A program made the position numbers and the translations under genes. From a bacterium (lineage in GTDB: Bacteria > Krumholzibacteriota > Krumholzibacteriia > LZORAL124-64-63), in assembly GCA_016719645.1 (NCBI GenBank), contig JADJYS010000001.1, positions 248,001-312,000 on the forward strand: a stretch of 64,000 nt of DNA, read 5' to 3'. Positions 21,601-30,564 of the stretch are shown piece after piece; the stretch's first letter is position 1, and each line of letters opens with the position of its first letter. Below the pieces are notes generated by a model. That model did no database searches and was not told where the DNA came from. It was given only the letters and a program-made list of their open reading frames with translations.

Positions 21601-21826
21601 TGATCCGGAGCGCCAGGCGGCGCTGCGGGTCTGGCTCGACGGCTGGAGCCGCTGCCTGGCCGAGATCAACTACCTGCGCACCGGCTACCGCAGCGCCGGG
21701 CTGATCGACGCGCACCTGATCACCGACCGGGACATCGCCGAGCGGTCGAGCTACGCCGTGAAGATCGGCGCGATCACCGATCCGGCGCGCGAGCTCCACA
21801 TCGGGGGGGACGACGCGCCGGCCTGA
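18641..21826 (+). CDS. GAF-like sensor + PPDK-N ATP-grasp + C-terminal minimal nucleotidyltransferase
   Basis: A 1061-residue multidomain protein. Residues 10-150 resemble a GAF sensor with the kinase-type start ERSKELDCLYRIEELFA; residues 150-330 are a mainly helical linker; residues 340-720 form the PPDK-N domain (LGGKGSGLLLADRIL, VRSSSLLEDRFGTSFSGKYK, EEMGILIQEVVG, LLQCRPQSH). The shared tail follows (ILMGPGRWGSRGDIKLGVSV, FGTHFFQDLVESRIRYLPLY). Residues 955-1045 are a nucleotidyltransferase of the MNT/NTP_transf_2 type, with AMYVFGSVKNATAG and GPGSDIDLLVH giving the GS and DxD active-site motifs. The combination suggests a signal-controlled phosphoryl plus nucleotidyl transfer system; targets are unknown. 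It overlaps the upstream paralogue by 8 bases and ends the same-strand run. Confidence 0.8.
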   Translation: MTDARDPTLAQLLVSLQERSKELDCLYRIEELFATQEHSRQEVCRGVAEALVAGMQYPSICQAEVACDGLVHRTENGPRTPCHLRAEIVVQDQVAGEVCVYYTGQCPDVGDGPFLKEEQRLLKSVADRLAHYVLFERLRDLRKERAHVREDGIDEPLWLMPIQMLRESDPHLHQSIARKLLNLLCSMGIDEAHDMLGRVDSVVSAETVSGEVNVPGVVQKRDESVLLSDAPFFLAARHMTDHEILLKVQRWIQDDRAGLFLKILDNPRTTLPELADALRRYHHLVGEGSSLQPSTVINMRVSLVRRFLTEQLDYIRVAKEFVTVADLRALIDRLIMPVDGTGKLGGKGSGLLLADRILARASGPDRPIGEVHVPRTWYLASDATLEFIAHNDLEDVIEQKYKEIGQVRQEYPNIIQLFKHSPLPPHLRQGLAAALDDLGEVPLIVRSSSLLEDRFGTSFSGKYKSLFLPNQGGRAERLDALCDAITEIYASVFGPDPVEYRRDRGLLDFSEEMGILIQEVVGRKVGRYFLPAFAGVAFSRNEFRWSPRIRRDDGLIRLVPGLGTRAVDRVGDDYPVLAVPGQPNLRVNVELEEIVRYAPNQIDVIDLESNAFVTKSIPDLLREVGGRYPGLELVFSKLSEGMLQQPRRLMYDPAHDELVATFDGLINGTPFVRHLRNVLVILEEKLGTPVDIEFAHDGEKFYLLQCRPQSHTDDAAPAPIPKDVAVKDVLFTADRHVSNGWLPDVTHVVYVDPDAYAALEDRASMLAVGRAVGELNKLLPKRGFILMGPGRWGSRGDIKLGVSVTYADISNTSMLVEIARLKGGYLPDLSFGTHFFQDLVESRIRYLPLYPDRDGIVFNEQFLLGARNLLPELLPQFAAIAGTLRVIDVQAEAAGRVLRVLLNADLDEALACFVEPGLERGTGADAAAELIGKPGEVWRWRLQMAERIAHDLDAARYGVKAMYVFGSVKNATAGPGSDIDLLVHVEDDPERQAALRVWLDGWSRCLAEINYLRTGYRSAGLIDAHLITDRDIAERSSYAVKIGAITDPARELHIGGDDAPA

Positions 21827-21830
21827 CCCG

Positions 21831-22673
21831 TCAGAGCAGGGCGCGCGCGGCCGCCGCGGGGGCGTCGGGGTCGAAGCGCACCAGGGCCAGCTCCGGGCCG
21901 TCGTGGGCGCCGTTGCAGGCCAGCGTGGCGCCGACCGTCTCGCGCCAGGCGCCGGTCAGCCGCGCGGCCTCGTGCACGTGGCCGTGCAGCGACAGCGGCG
22001 GGCGCCGCGCCTCGAGGAACCTGCGGATCGCGATGCTTCCGATGTGCACGTCCACCGGCGCGTGGTCGACCAGACGTCCGTCCAGGCCGGCGCGGTCCAG
22101 GTCGCAGCCGTACGGCGGGCAGTGGAACAGGCAGACCGCCCGCGCGAGGTCCGCGCCGCCCGCCAGCTCCTCCAGCTCCGCCGCGATCGTCGCCAGCCTG
22201 ATCTCGCGCTCCTCGCGCGCCACGGTGCGGCGGCCCTCCTCGGGCGGCACGCAGCCGGGGTCCACGAAGCGCGACACGTCGTAGCGCTCCCAGTCCTTGA
22301 GCAGGAACGGCGAGGGCGGGATGCAGGCGTAGCCCAGCACCAGCCGGTCGCCCCAGGCGAGGCGCCGGCCGTGCGCCTGGAGCCAGAGCCCCTCGTCCTC
22401 GCCCGCGGCGAGGGCGGGCAGCTCGGCGGCGGGATCGTCGTTGCCGGGGATCAGGAACACCGCGGGGTAGTCGGGGCCCAGGTCCGCGCGCAGCCGGCGG
22501 AAGCCGTCGGCCAGCACGTCGCCGACGAAGTCGCCGCCCGCGGCCAGCCGGTGCGGCAGCAGGTCGCCGCCCAGGAACACGGCGGCGGGGCGCTCGGCGG
22601 CCGCGGCGTCCCAGAGCTTGCGGTAGCGGTCCGGCCGGCCGTGCAGGTCGGTCGCGAAGTGGCAGAGGCCCAT
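21831..22673 (-). CDS. Calcineurin-like metallophosphoesterase
   Basis: A 280-residue cytoplasmic protein with the di-metal motifs in order: FATDLHG (D-x-H), FLGGDLLPH (GD), LIPGNDDP (GND), CLFHCPPYG and LSLHGHVHEA (GHxH). Family members cleave phosphomono- or diesters, or nucleotides such as Ap4A; this substrate is unknown. Start ATG 22673 has GGGAGGAAAC just upstream. It converges on the nucleotidyltransferase-fusion gene with 4 bases between stops, so function in that module (for example reversing a nucleotidylation) is possible but speculative. Confidence 0.82.
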   Translation of the reverse strand: MGLCHFATDLHGRPDRYRKLWDAAAAERPAAVFLGGDLLPHRLAAGGDFVGDVLADGFRRLRADLGPDYPAVFLIPGNDDPAAELPALAAGEDEGLWLQAHGRRLAWGDRLVLGYACIPPSPFLLKDWERYDVSRFVDPGCVPPEEGRRTVAREEREIRLATIAAELEELAGGADLARAVCLFHCPPYGCDLDRAGLDGRLVDHAPVDVHIGSIAIRRFLEARRPPLSLHGHVHEAARLTGAWRETVGATLACNGAHDGPELALVRFDPDAPAAAARALL

Positions 22674-22822
22674 CGGTTTCCTCCCGGCTGTCGGCCGTCA
22701 TGGTGCGTCCTGCACCGGTGGGGCGCAACCGCGGATCAATCGGGAGCGAATCAGACCTGGATGGCGCCGGATCTTCCCTTCCGATAAGGGGATTCACCCA
22801 CCCCGGTCCTGTGAATATTGTT

Positions 22823-22850
22823 TTGCTTCTGCCCGGCCGCCGCCTAGATT
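22823..22850 (+). promoter_or_regulatory. Candidate promoter of gdhA
   Basis: TTGCTT (22823-22828) and TAGATT (22845-22850) with a 16-base spacer, about 65 bases before the gdhA start. The 22674-22822 stretch between the divergent genes is otherwise without recognisable genes. Confidence 0.45.
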
Positions 22851-22922
22851 TGTTGGCGATTCAACAGGTGCAACCGAGCTCACGGTTGCCCAGGGACGGT
22901 CCCTCACCGCGGGAGAGCCGAC

Positions 22923-24281
22923 ATGGCTGAATTCAAGGCTTTCATGGATCAGGTCGTGGCCAAGAACCCCGAGCAGAAGGAATTCCACCAGGCCGTGCAG
23001 GAGGTCGTGGAGTCCCTGTGGCCCGTGCTCGACAAGCGCCCCGAGTACCGCAAGGCGAAGATCATGGAGCGGATCGTGGAGCCCGAGCGCGTGATCCTGT
23101 TCCGTGTGCCCTGGATCGACGACAACGGCGAGGTCCAGGTCAACCGCGGCTTCCGCATCGAGATGAACAGCGCCATCGGCCCGTACAAGGGCGGCCTGCG
23201 CTTCCACCCGAGCGTCAACCTGGGCATCCTGAAGTTCCTCGCCTTCGAGCAGGTCTTCAAGAACGCGCTCACCACGCTGCCCATGGGCGGCGGCAAGGGC
23301 GGCTCGGACTTCGATCCCAAGGGCAAGAGCGACAACGAGGTCATGCACTTCACGCAGAGCTTCATGACCGAGCTGCAGCGCCACATCGGCCCCGACACCG
23401 ACGTGCCCGCCGGCGACATCGGCGTGGGCGGCCGCGAGATCGGCTTCATGTTCGGCCAGTACAAGCGCATCCGCAACGAGTTCACCGGCGTGCTGACGGG
23501 CAAGGCCCTGAAGTGGGGCGGCTCGCTGATCCGCCCGGAGGCCACGGGCTACGGCGCCGTGTACTTCGCGCAGGAGATGCTCGCGACCCGCAAGCAGGAC
23601 CTCAAGGGCAAGACCTGCCTGGTGTCCGGCTCGGGCAACGTCGCCCAGTACACGGTCGAGAAGCTGCTCGACCTCGGCGGCAAGCCGGTCACCCTGTCCG
23701 ACTCCGCGGGCTACATCTACGACGAGCAGGGCATCGACCGCGACAAGCTGGCGTTCGTCATGAACCTGAAGAACGTCAAGCGCGGCCGCATCAAGGAGTA
23801 CTGCGACAAGTACCCGAAGGCCGTCTACAAGGCCATCGATCCCGGCGCCGCGTTCAACCCGCTGTGGGACCACAAGGCCGACTGCGCCTTCCCCAGCGCC
23901 ACGCAGAACGAGGTCAACGCCAAGGACGCGGCGAACCTGCTGCGCAACGGCGTGTACGTGGTCTCCGAGGGCGCGAACATGCCCACGGTGCCGGCGGGCG
24001 TCGAGCAGTTCGTCGATGCGAAGATCCTCTACGGCCCCGGCAAGGCCGCCAACGCCGGCGGCGTGGCGACCTCGGGCCTCGAGATGTCGCAGAACAGCAT
24101 GCGCCTCTCCTGGAGCCGCGAAGAGGTCGACGCGAAGCTGCACGGCATCATGAAGTCGATCCACAAGAACTGCATGGAGACCGCCGAGGCCTTCGGCACT
24201 CCGGGCAACTACGTCAACGGCGCCAACATCGCCGGCTTCCTGAAGGTCGCCGACGCCATGATGGACCAGGGCGTGGTGTAG
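22923..24281 (+). CDS. gdhA: Glutamate dehydrogenase, hexameric GdhA type
   Basis: A 452-residue enzyme interconverting 2-oxoglutarate plus ammonia and glutamate. The length and the motifs FRVPWIDDNGEVQVNRGFRI, GPYKGGLRFHPSVNLG, TTLPMGGGKGGSDFDPKGKS (catalytic Lys present) and VPAGDIGVGGREIG place it in the NADP-type bacterial group. The nucleotide fold is VSGSGNVAQYTVEKLLDLGG. The canonical lysine makes it the active counterpart of the lysine-less homologue at 15591-16880. Start ATG 22923 follows GGGAGAG. It has its own promoter and is followed by a large inverted-repeat element. Confidence 0.96.
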   Translation: MAEFKAFMDQVVAKNPEQKEFHQAVQEVVESLWPVLDKRPEYRKAKIMERIVEPERVILFRVPWIDDNGEVQVNRGFRIEMNSAIGPYKGGLRFHPSVNLGILKFLAFEQVFKNALTTLPMGGGKGGSDFDPKGKSDNEVMHFTQSFMTELQRHIGPDTDVPAGDIGVGGREIGFMFGQYKRIRNEFTGVLTGKALKWGGSLIRPEATGYGAVYFAQEMLATRKQDLKGKTCLVSGSGNVAQYTVEKLLDLGGKPVTLSDSAGYIYDEQGIDRDKLAFVMNLKNVKRGRIKEYCDKYPKAVYKAIDPGAAFNPLWDHKADCAFPSATQNEVNAKDAANLLRNGVYVVSEGANMPTVPAGVEQFVDAKILYGPGKAANAGGVATSGLEMSQNSMRLSWSREEVDAKLHGIMKSIHKNCMETAEAFGTPGNYVNGANIAGFLKVADAMMDQGVV

Positions 24282-24285
24282 CGGT

Positions 24286-24434
24286 CACCGCTGAACCACC
24301 CGACCGGCCGGGTCGGGGGACGCGCGCCGGACACCTCGTGTGTCCGGCGCGCTCGACTTTCGGGACCCTGCGCCCTCCTGGCGCAGGGTCCCTCCAGACG
24401 CCCCCGACCCGGCCGGTCGGGTGGTTCAGCGGTG
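24286..24434. repeat. Nested palindromic element: 34-bp inverted repeat enclosing two perfect 13-bp hairpins
   Basis: The outer arms 24286-24319 and 24401-24434 are perfect reverse complements over 34 bases (arm 1 begins CACCGCTGAACCACCCGACC). Between them are two perfect hairpins. Hairpin 1 has arms 24322-24334 and 24340-24352 and loop CTCGT; hairpin 2 has arms 24362-24374 and 24380-24392 and loop CTCCT. The whole would fold as a three-way junction in single-stranded DNA or RNA. It begins 5 bases after the gdhA stop. There is no T-tract, so it is more than a simple terminator. Confidence 0.9.
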
Positions 24435-24541
24435 CGGCCGCTCACGTGCAGCCGGAGGGGGAGCGGGATCCCTGGTACGCGCCCAAGCGGCGTGATATGA
24501 TGACTCCCTATGGAATCGCCCATGCCCCAGAGGTGTTCGAC

Positions 24542-25199
24542 ATGCGTATGTCCCGATCATCGGTCGTCGCCGTCATTGTGGTCGCGCTGGCGGTGACCGC
24601 CGACGCCGCGGATTACTGGCCGCTGACGCCGGGGGCGACCTTCGAATATGCGAGCAGTTCGGGATCGTGCTCGGTCGATCTCCTGGTCAGCACGTCGCCG
24701 GAGTGGTTCCATGGCTGGATCTGCCGACGCTCCCACGTCTACACGGACTGGTTGAGCGACTACTATATGGCCGACACGAACGGCGATGTCCTCTGGGGCG
24801 GCTACGCCATCACGGTGGGGGGCGAGTTTCCGGATTTCGAGCACTGGATGTTCTCGCCCTCGCCTGTGTTCCTGGACCTGCCGCTCGCGGTCGGCAAGAG
24901 CTGGCGAGAGCCAGGCACGACGCGCCGAGCACGTCGTCGGCTCCTATCCCGCGACCTTCCACTGCCCGTGACCGGCACCGAGACGATCACCACGCCGGCC
25001 GGCGACTTCGAGACGCCGTGCTGGATGCAGGATGATCACCGGCTCGACGGCCGGCGATGCTGCGCCGCAGTGGACCTACCATCTGCACCGCAATCTCGGC
25101 CCGGTGATCGACGGGCGGCGAACTGCTGCCGGATGGACCGGCGTCGTGGGGGCCGAAGCGGCGACCTGGGGCGAGATCAAAGCGCTCTACGCCCGCTGA
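24542..25199 (+). pseudogene. Remnant of an exported protein gene with a C-terminal WGEIKALYAR tail
   Basis: ATG 24542 (AGAGGTG upstream) opens a signal peptide (MSRSSVVAVIVVALAVTADA) and a coherent start DYWPLTPGATFEYASSSGS, continuing to FLDLPLAVGKSW near 24903. The plausible protein then jumps frame: EHVVGSYPATFHCP in another frame, VTGTETITTPAGDFETPC back in the first, then DAAPQWTYHLHRNLGPVID and EAATWGEIKALYAR in the second again, stopping at TGA 25197-25199. At least three indels are needed, so it is a decayed or badly sequenced gene. The last residues match the tail motif of three intact exported proteins in this window (42213, 43181, 51465). Function unknown. Confidence 0.6.
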
Positions 25200-25265
25200 T
25201 CGCCCCTCGCTATCGACTGCATCGGACCCGGCTGCGAGACCGTCCCCGCCATGCCCATGCCGCCG

Positions 25266-25418
25266 TGCGACTCGGATCCGCACATCCTGCCGGGACAGGG
25301 GTGTCCTGCAGGCCCTGGAGCCAGGATGGCGGAAGGGCCGGAAGGCCAAGCGAGTCGGGCACAGGATGTGCCCGACGAGCGCCCCCTGTCCCGGCAGGAT
25401 GTGCGGATCCGAGTCGCA
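25266..25418. repeat. Second nested palindromic element: 36-bp inverted repeat enclosing smaller hairpins
   Basis: Arms 25266-25301 and 25383-25418 are perfect reverse complements over 36 bases (arm 1 begins TGCGACTCGGATCCGCACAT). Inside is a perfect 9-bp hairpin (25354-25362 with 25368-25376, loop AGGAT) and a weaker one around 25304-25326. The design (long outer stem, inner hairpins with 5-base loops) matches the element at 24286, though the sequences differ. It fills most of the 313-base gap between the decayed gene and ssrA. Confidence 0.88.
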
Positions 25419-25462
25419 TCGCAGCCTGCGCAGGGACGATCCCGCAGCCTGAACCGGTCCCT

Positions 25463-25491
25463 TTGACAGAGCACGGGGGTTGTGGTACGTT
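25463..25491 (+). promoter_or_regulatory. Promoter of ssrA
   Basis: A consensus TTGACA (25463-25468), 17-base spacer and TACGTT (25486-25491). The tmRNA 5' end lies 22 bases after the -10 box. Confidence 0.75.
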
Positions 25492-25512
25492 GTGCCCGTT
25501 CAGCGAACTCGT

Positions 25513-25871
25513 GGGGGCGACATGGCTTCGACGGGGTCGGGGGACCGTTGGCAGCATGCCGAGATTCCAGTCATCTCGTAAAACGCTGGGAACAAAACAA
25601 ATGACACAGAGCACTACGCTCTCGCTGCGTAAATAAACACGCAGCGCGTTCCCCGGAGAGAGGGACGCCAGTCCCTCCGGCGGAGCGCCGTCATCTGGCG
25701 TCTGGTCCTGAACCGGGTCTCCTGGGGACGGACGAGATCTTTACGGAGACTGGTTCCACGCTCGGCCTGTCGCTGAGCCAGGCGCGGAACGAGATCGATC
25801 AGCGGCTAAGCATGTAGACGCCGGCGGGGGACCGGCTTCGGACGCGGGTTCGATTCCCGCCGCCTCCACCA
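25513..25871 (+). ncRNA. ssrA: Transfer-messenger RNA (tmRNA)
   Basis: The 5' end GGGGGCGACATGGCTTCGAC is the conserved tmRNA start and pairs with CGCCTCC near the 3' end. The T-arm GCGGGTTCGATTCCCGC and terminal CCA are encoded. The tag frame starts at the resume codon GCT after the sequence CGTAAAAC and reads (A)GNKTNDTEHYALAA followed by TAA, ending in the ALAA degron recognised by ClpXP-type proteases. The tail GKTN is similar to the Bacillus tag start. It rescues stalled ribosomes. The length of 359 nt is normal for a one-piece tmRNA. Confidence 0.97.
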
Positions 25872-25883
25872 CCTCCGCTCGCG

Positions 25884-25917
25884 ACCCCGCGGCTTCCGGG
25901 CTGCGGGGTTCGTTTTT
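25884..25917 (+). terminator. Rho-independent terminator of ssrA
   Basis: A 10-bp stem ACCCCGCGGC / GCTGCGGGGT (one G-T pair) with loop TTCCGG, followed by TCGTTTTT. Confidence 0.88.
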
Positions 25918-26015
25918 CACAGGATTGCCCCCCGGCCGCCGGCGCGTTACATTCCCGCGCGGACGCCGGACGGACCACCGCGTCCCGCACCGCGACCCCG
26001 AGCAAGGAGACCGTC

Positions 26016-27035
26016 ATGCCCCTGGTACCGATGAGAGTGCTGCTGGACCACGCCGCCGAGCACGGCTACGGAGTCGGCGCCTTCAACGTGAACAACATGG
26101 AGCAGATCCAGTCGATCATGCAGGCGGCCGCGGAGACCAACTCGCCGGTCATCGTGCAGGCCTCGCGCGGCGCGCGCTCCTACTCGCAGGACAACTACCT
26201 GCGCCACCTGATGCTGGCCGCGGCCGAGCTGCACCCGCACCTGCCCATCGCCATGCACCAGGACCACGGCAACAGCCCGGCCACCTGCTTCTCCGCCATC
26301 GAGCAGGGCTTCACCTCGGTGATGATGGACGGCTCGCTGCTGGAGGACGGCAAGACGCCGGCCACCTACGAGCAGAACGTGAAGGTCACGCGCGAGGTCG
26401 TGGCGAAGGCGCACGCCCTGGGCGTCACGGTCGAGGCCGAGATCGGCTGCCTCGGCGGCATCGAGGACGGGCACGGCGCCGGGCTGACCGGCGACGCCGC
26501 CCTGGCCCACCTCACGGACCCGGCGGAGGCCGAGCGCTTCGCCGCCGAGACCGGCTGCGACGCGCTGGCCGTGGCCATCGGCACCAGCCACGGCGCCTAC
26601 AAGTTCACCAAGAAGCCGGGCGGCGACGTGCTGAAGATGGACCTGATCGAGGAGATCCACCGCCGCCTGCCCAACACCCACCTGGTGATGCACGGCAGCA
26701 GCTCGGTGCCGCAGGAGCTGGTCGAGCTCATCAACCGCTACGGCGGCAAGATGCCCGAGACCTACGGGGTGCCCGTCGAGGCGATCCAGCGCGGCATCCG
26801 CCACGGCGTGCGCAAGATCAACGTCGACACCGACAACCGCCTGGCCATCACCGGCGCCATCCGCAAGGTGTTCGCCGAGCACCCCGAGAAGTTCGACCCC
26901 CGCGACTACCTGAAGCCGTCGCGCGACGCGATGGCCGCGGTGGTCAGGGACCGCATGATCGCCTTCGGGCAGGCCGGCTGGGGCGACAAGGTGCCCGCGA
27001 CGACCCTCGACCAGATGAAGGCGCGCTACCGCTAG
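26016..27035 (+). CDS. fba: Fructose-bisphosphate aldolase, class II
   Basis: A 339-residue zinc aldolase cleaving fructose-1,6-bisphosphate in glycolysis/gluconeogenesis. Visible are GVGAFNVNNMEQIQSIMQAA, the zinc His in AMHQDHGNSPATC, SVMMDGSLL, VEAEIGCLGGIEDG, AIGTSHGAYKF and the zinc His in HLVMHGSSSVP, followed by KINVDTDNR. The insert-containing form (GIEDGHGAGLTGDAALA) is typical of class IIB-type enzymes. Start ATG 26016 follows AAGGAGA. The kbl gene begins 11 bases after the stop. Confidence 0.95.
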   Translation: MPLVPMRVLLDHAAEHGYGVGAFNVNNMEQIQSIMQAAAETNSPVIVQASRGARSYSQDNYLRHLMLAAAELHPHLPIAMHQDHGNSPATCFSAIEQGFTSVMMDGSLLEDGKTPATYEQNVKVTREVVAKAHALGVTVEAEIGCLGGIEDGHGAGLTGDAALAHLTDPAEAERFAAETGCDALAVAIGTSHGAYKFTKKPGGDVLKMDLIEEIHRRLPNTHLVMHGSSSVPQELVELINRYGGKMPETYGVPVEAIQRGIRHGVRKINVDTDNRLAITGAIRKVFAEHPEKFDPRDYLKPSRDAMAAVVRDRMIAFGQAGWGDKVPATTLDQMKARYR

Positions 27036-27046
27036 GGAGTCCCGAC

Positions 27047-28243
27047 ATGCATGGAACGCTGGTCGGCCAGCTGCGCCGCGAACTGGATGCGCTGCGGGAG
27101 CAGGGGCTCTTCAAGGAGGAGCGCGTGCTGCAGGGGCCGCAGGGCGCCGAGATCCTGGTCGGCGGCCGGCGGGTCCTGAACTTCTGCGCCAACAACTACC
27201 TGGGCCTGGCCTCGGACCCGCGTGTCGTCGCAGCCTCGCGCCGCGCGCTGGACCGCTGGGCCTACGGCCTCAGCTCGGTGCGTTTCATCTGCGGCACGAC
27301 CGAGCTGCACCGCGAGCTGGAGCGGGAGCTGGCCGACTTCCTCGGCCTGGAGGACTGCCTGCTCTACGCCGCCTGCTTCGACGCCAACGGCGGCGTGTTC
27401 GAGCCGCTGCTGGACGCCGACGCCGCGCTGATCACCGACCAGCTCAACCACGCCTCGATCATCGACGGGGTGCGCCTCTGCAAGGCCCGCCGCTCGATCT
27501 ACCGCCACGCCGACATGGACGACCTCGCCCGCCGCCTCGAGGAGGCGGCCGACGCGCGCCTGCGCATGATCGTCACCGACGGCGTGTTCTCGATGGACGG
27601 CGACTACGCCCGCCTGCCGGAGATCTGCGACCTGGCCGAGAAGCACGACGCGCTGGTCCTGGTCGACGAGAGCCACGCGACCGGCTTCACCGGCCCGACC
27701 GGGCGCGGCACCCACGAGAAGCTCGGCGTGATGGGACGCGTCGACATGATCACCACCACCCTGGGCAAGGCCCTGGGCGGCGGGCTGGGCGGCTGCACCG
27801 CCGGGCCCGCGGAGATCGTCGCCTGGCTGCGCCAGAAGTCGCGCCCCTACCTGTTCAGCAACTCCCTGCCGCCGGTGGTCTGCGCCGCCACGCTCGAGGT
27901 GCTGCGCATCCTGCGCGAGGACCCGGCCCCCCTGCGCGCCGTGGACGCGAACCAGCGCCGCCTGCGCGCGGGCCTGCGCGAGCTGGGCTTCGACGTCGAC
28001 CCCGGCGAGCACCCCATCGTCCCGGTCCACTTCCGGCGCCACGAGAACGACGCCCTGATGGCCCAGGGCGTGGCCCGCGACCTGCTGGACGAGGGCATCT
28101 ACTGCATCGGCTTCAGCTTCCCCGTGGTGCCGAAGGGCCAGGCCCGGATCCGGCTGCAGGCCTCGGCCGCCCACGCGCCCGACCACGTCGAGCGCTGCCT
28201 GGAGGCCTTCGGCAAGGTCGGCCGGCGCCACGGCGCGATCTGA
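27047..28243 (+). CDS. kbl: Glycine C-acetyltransferase (2-amino-3-ketobutyrate CoA ligase)
   Basis: A 398-residue PLP enzyme of the alpha-oxoamine synthase family, with FCANNYLGLASDPRV, YGLSSVRFICGTTELHRELE, the PLP-stacking and Asp motifs FSMDGDYARLPEI and LVLVDESHATGF, and the Schiff-base Lys in TTTLGKALGGGLGG. The motif set fits Kbl, which converts 2-amino-3-oxobutyrate plus CoA to glycine plus acetyl-CoA in threonine breakdown, better than BioF or HemA. No threonine dehydrogenase gene is in the window. Start ATG 27047 follows GGGAGT; a second ATG at 27051 is out of frame. Confidence 0.9.
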   Translation: MHGTLVGQLRRELDALREQGLFKEERVLQGPQGAEILVGGRRVLNFCANNYLGLASDPRVVAASRRALDRWAYGLSSVRFICGTTELHRELERELADFLGLEDCLLYAACFDANGGVFEPLLDADAALITDQLNHASIIDGVRLCKARRSIYRHADMDDLARRLEEAADARLRMIVTDGVFSMDGDYARLPEICDLAEKHDALVLVDESHATGFTGPTGRGTHEKLGVMGRVDMITTTLGKALGGGLGGCTAGPAEIVAWLRQKSRPYLFSNSLPPVVCAATLEVLRILREDPAPLRAVDANQRRLRAGLRELGFDVDPGEHPIVPVHFRRHENDALMAQGVARDLLDEGIYCIGFSFPVVPKGQARIRLQASAAHAPDHVERCLEAFGKVGRRHGAI

Positions 28244-28299
28244 GCCGAGGGGCGGCGGGCGCCCCGGCCGGCGGGAACGCTAAAAATACGCAAATCCGC

Positions 28300-28327
28300 T
28301 TGCCAACGTCCGGATTCCGCGTATATT
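28300..28327 (+). promoter_or_regulatory. Promoter of fusA
   Basis: TTGCCA (28300-28305), 16-base spacer, TATATT (28322-28327), in an AT-richer patch (TAAAAATACGCAAATC) between kbl and fusA. Transcription would start near 28334 and give a leader of about 125 bases. Confidence 0.65.
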
Positions 28328-28336
28328 CCGCGCGTC

Positions 28337-28370
28337 GACGCCCGTCCCGGCTGGGGCGGGCGTCGTTCTT
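28337..28370 (+). promoter_or_regulatory. Strong hairpin at the 5' end of the fusA leader (possible attenuator)
   Basis: A 12-bp stem GACGCCCGTCCC / GGGGCGGGCGTC (one G-T pair) with loop GGCT, followed by GTTCTT. It starts within a few bases of the predicted transcription start, so it would be the first thing transcribed before fusA. It could be an attenuator or a 5' stabilising structure; the T-run is weak. Confidence 0.5.
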
Positions 28371-28460
28371 GAGGGCAGGACGCCCCGCGGGCCGCGCCGC
28401 CAGGCGGCGCCCCCCACCACTCCAACGAGACGGCCCCCCGGCGGGGCCCCGGCGGTCGCC

Positions 28461-30551
<2,091 letters not shown>

Positions 30552-30564
30552 GAGAGGAACGACG

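Noticed and set aside
18467..21799. Minus-strand open frame of about 1100 codons opposite the PPDK-N/nucleotidyltransferase gene
   Set aside because: Same codon-bias artefact: low-complexity translation and full overlap with a well-supported gene.
24286..24434. The first palindromic element as an integron attC site or a simple rho-independent terminator
   Set aside because: No attC core sites, integrase or cassette array are visible, and there is no T-tract. The three nested perfect stems go beyond a terminator.
24969..24971. In-frame TGA of the decayed gene as another selenocysteine codon
   Set aside because: The protein can be followed only by several frame changes around it and no Cys or redox motif lies there, unlike the redoxin at the window start.
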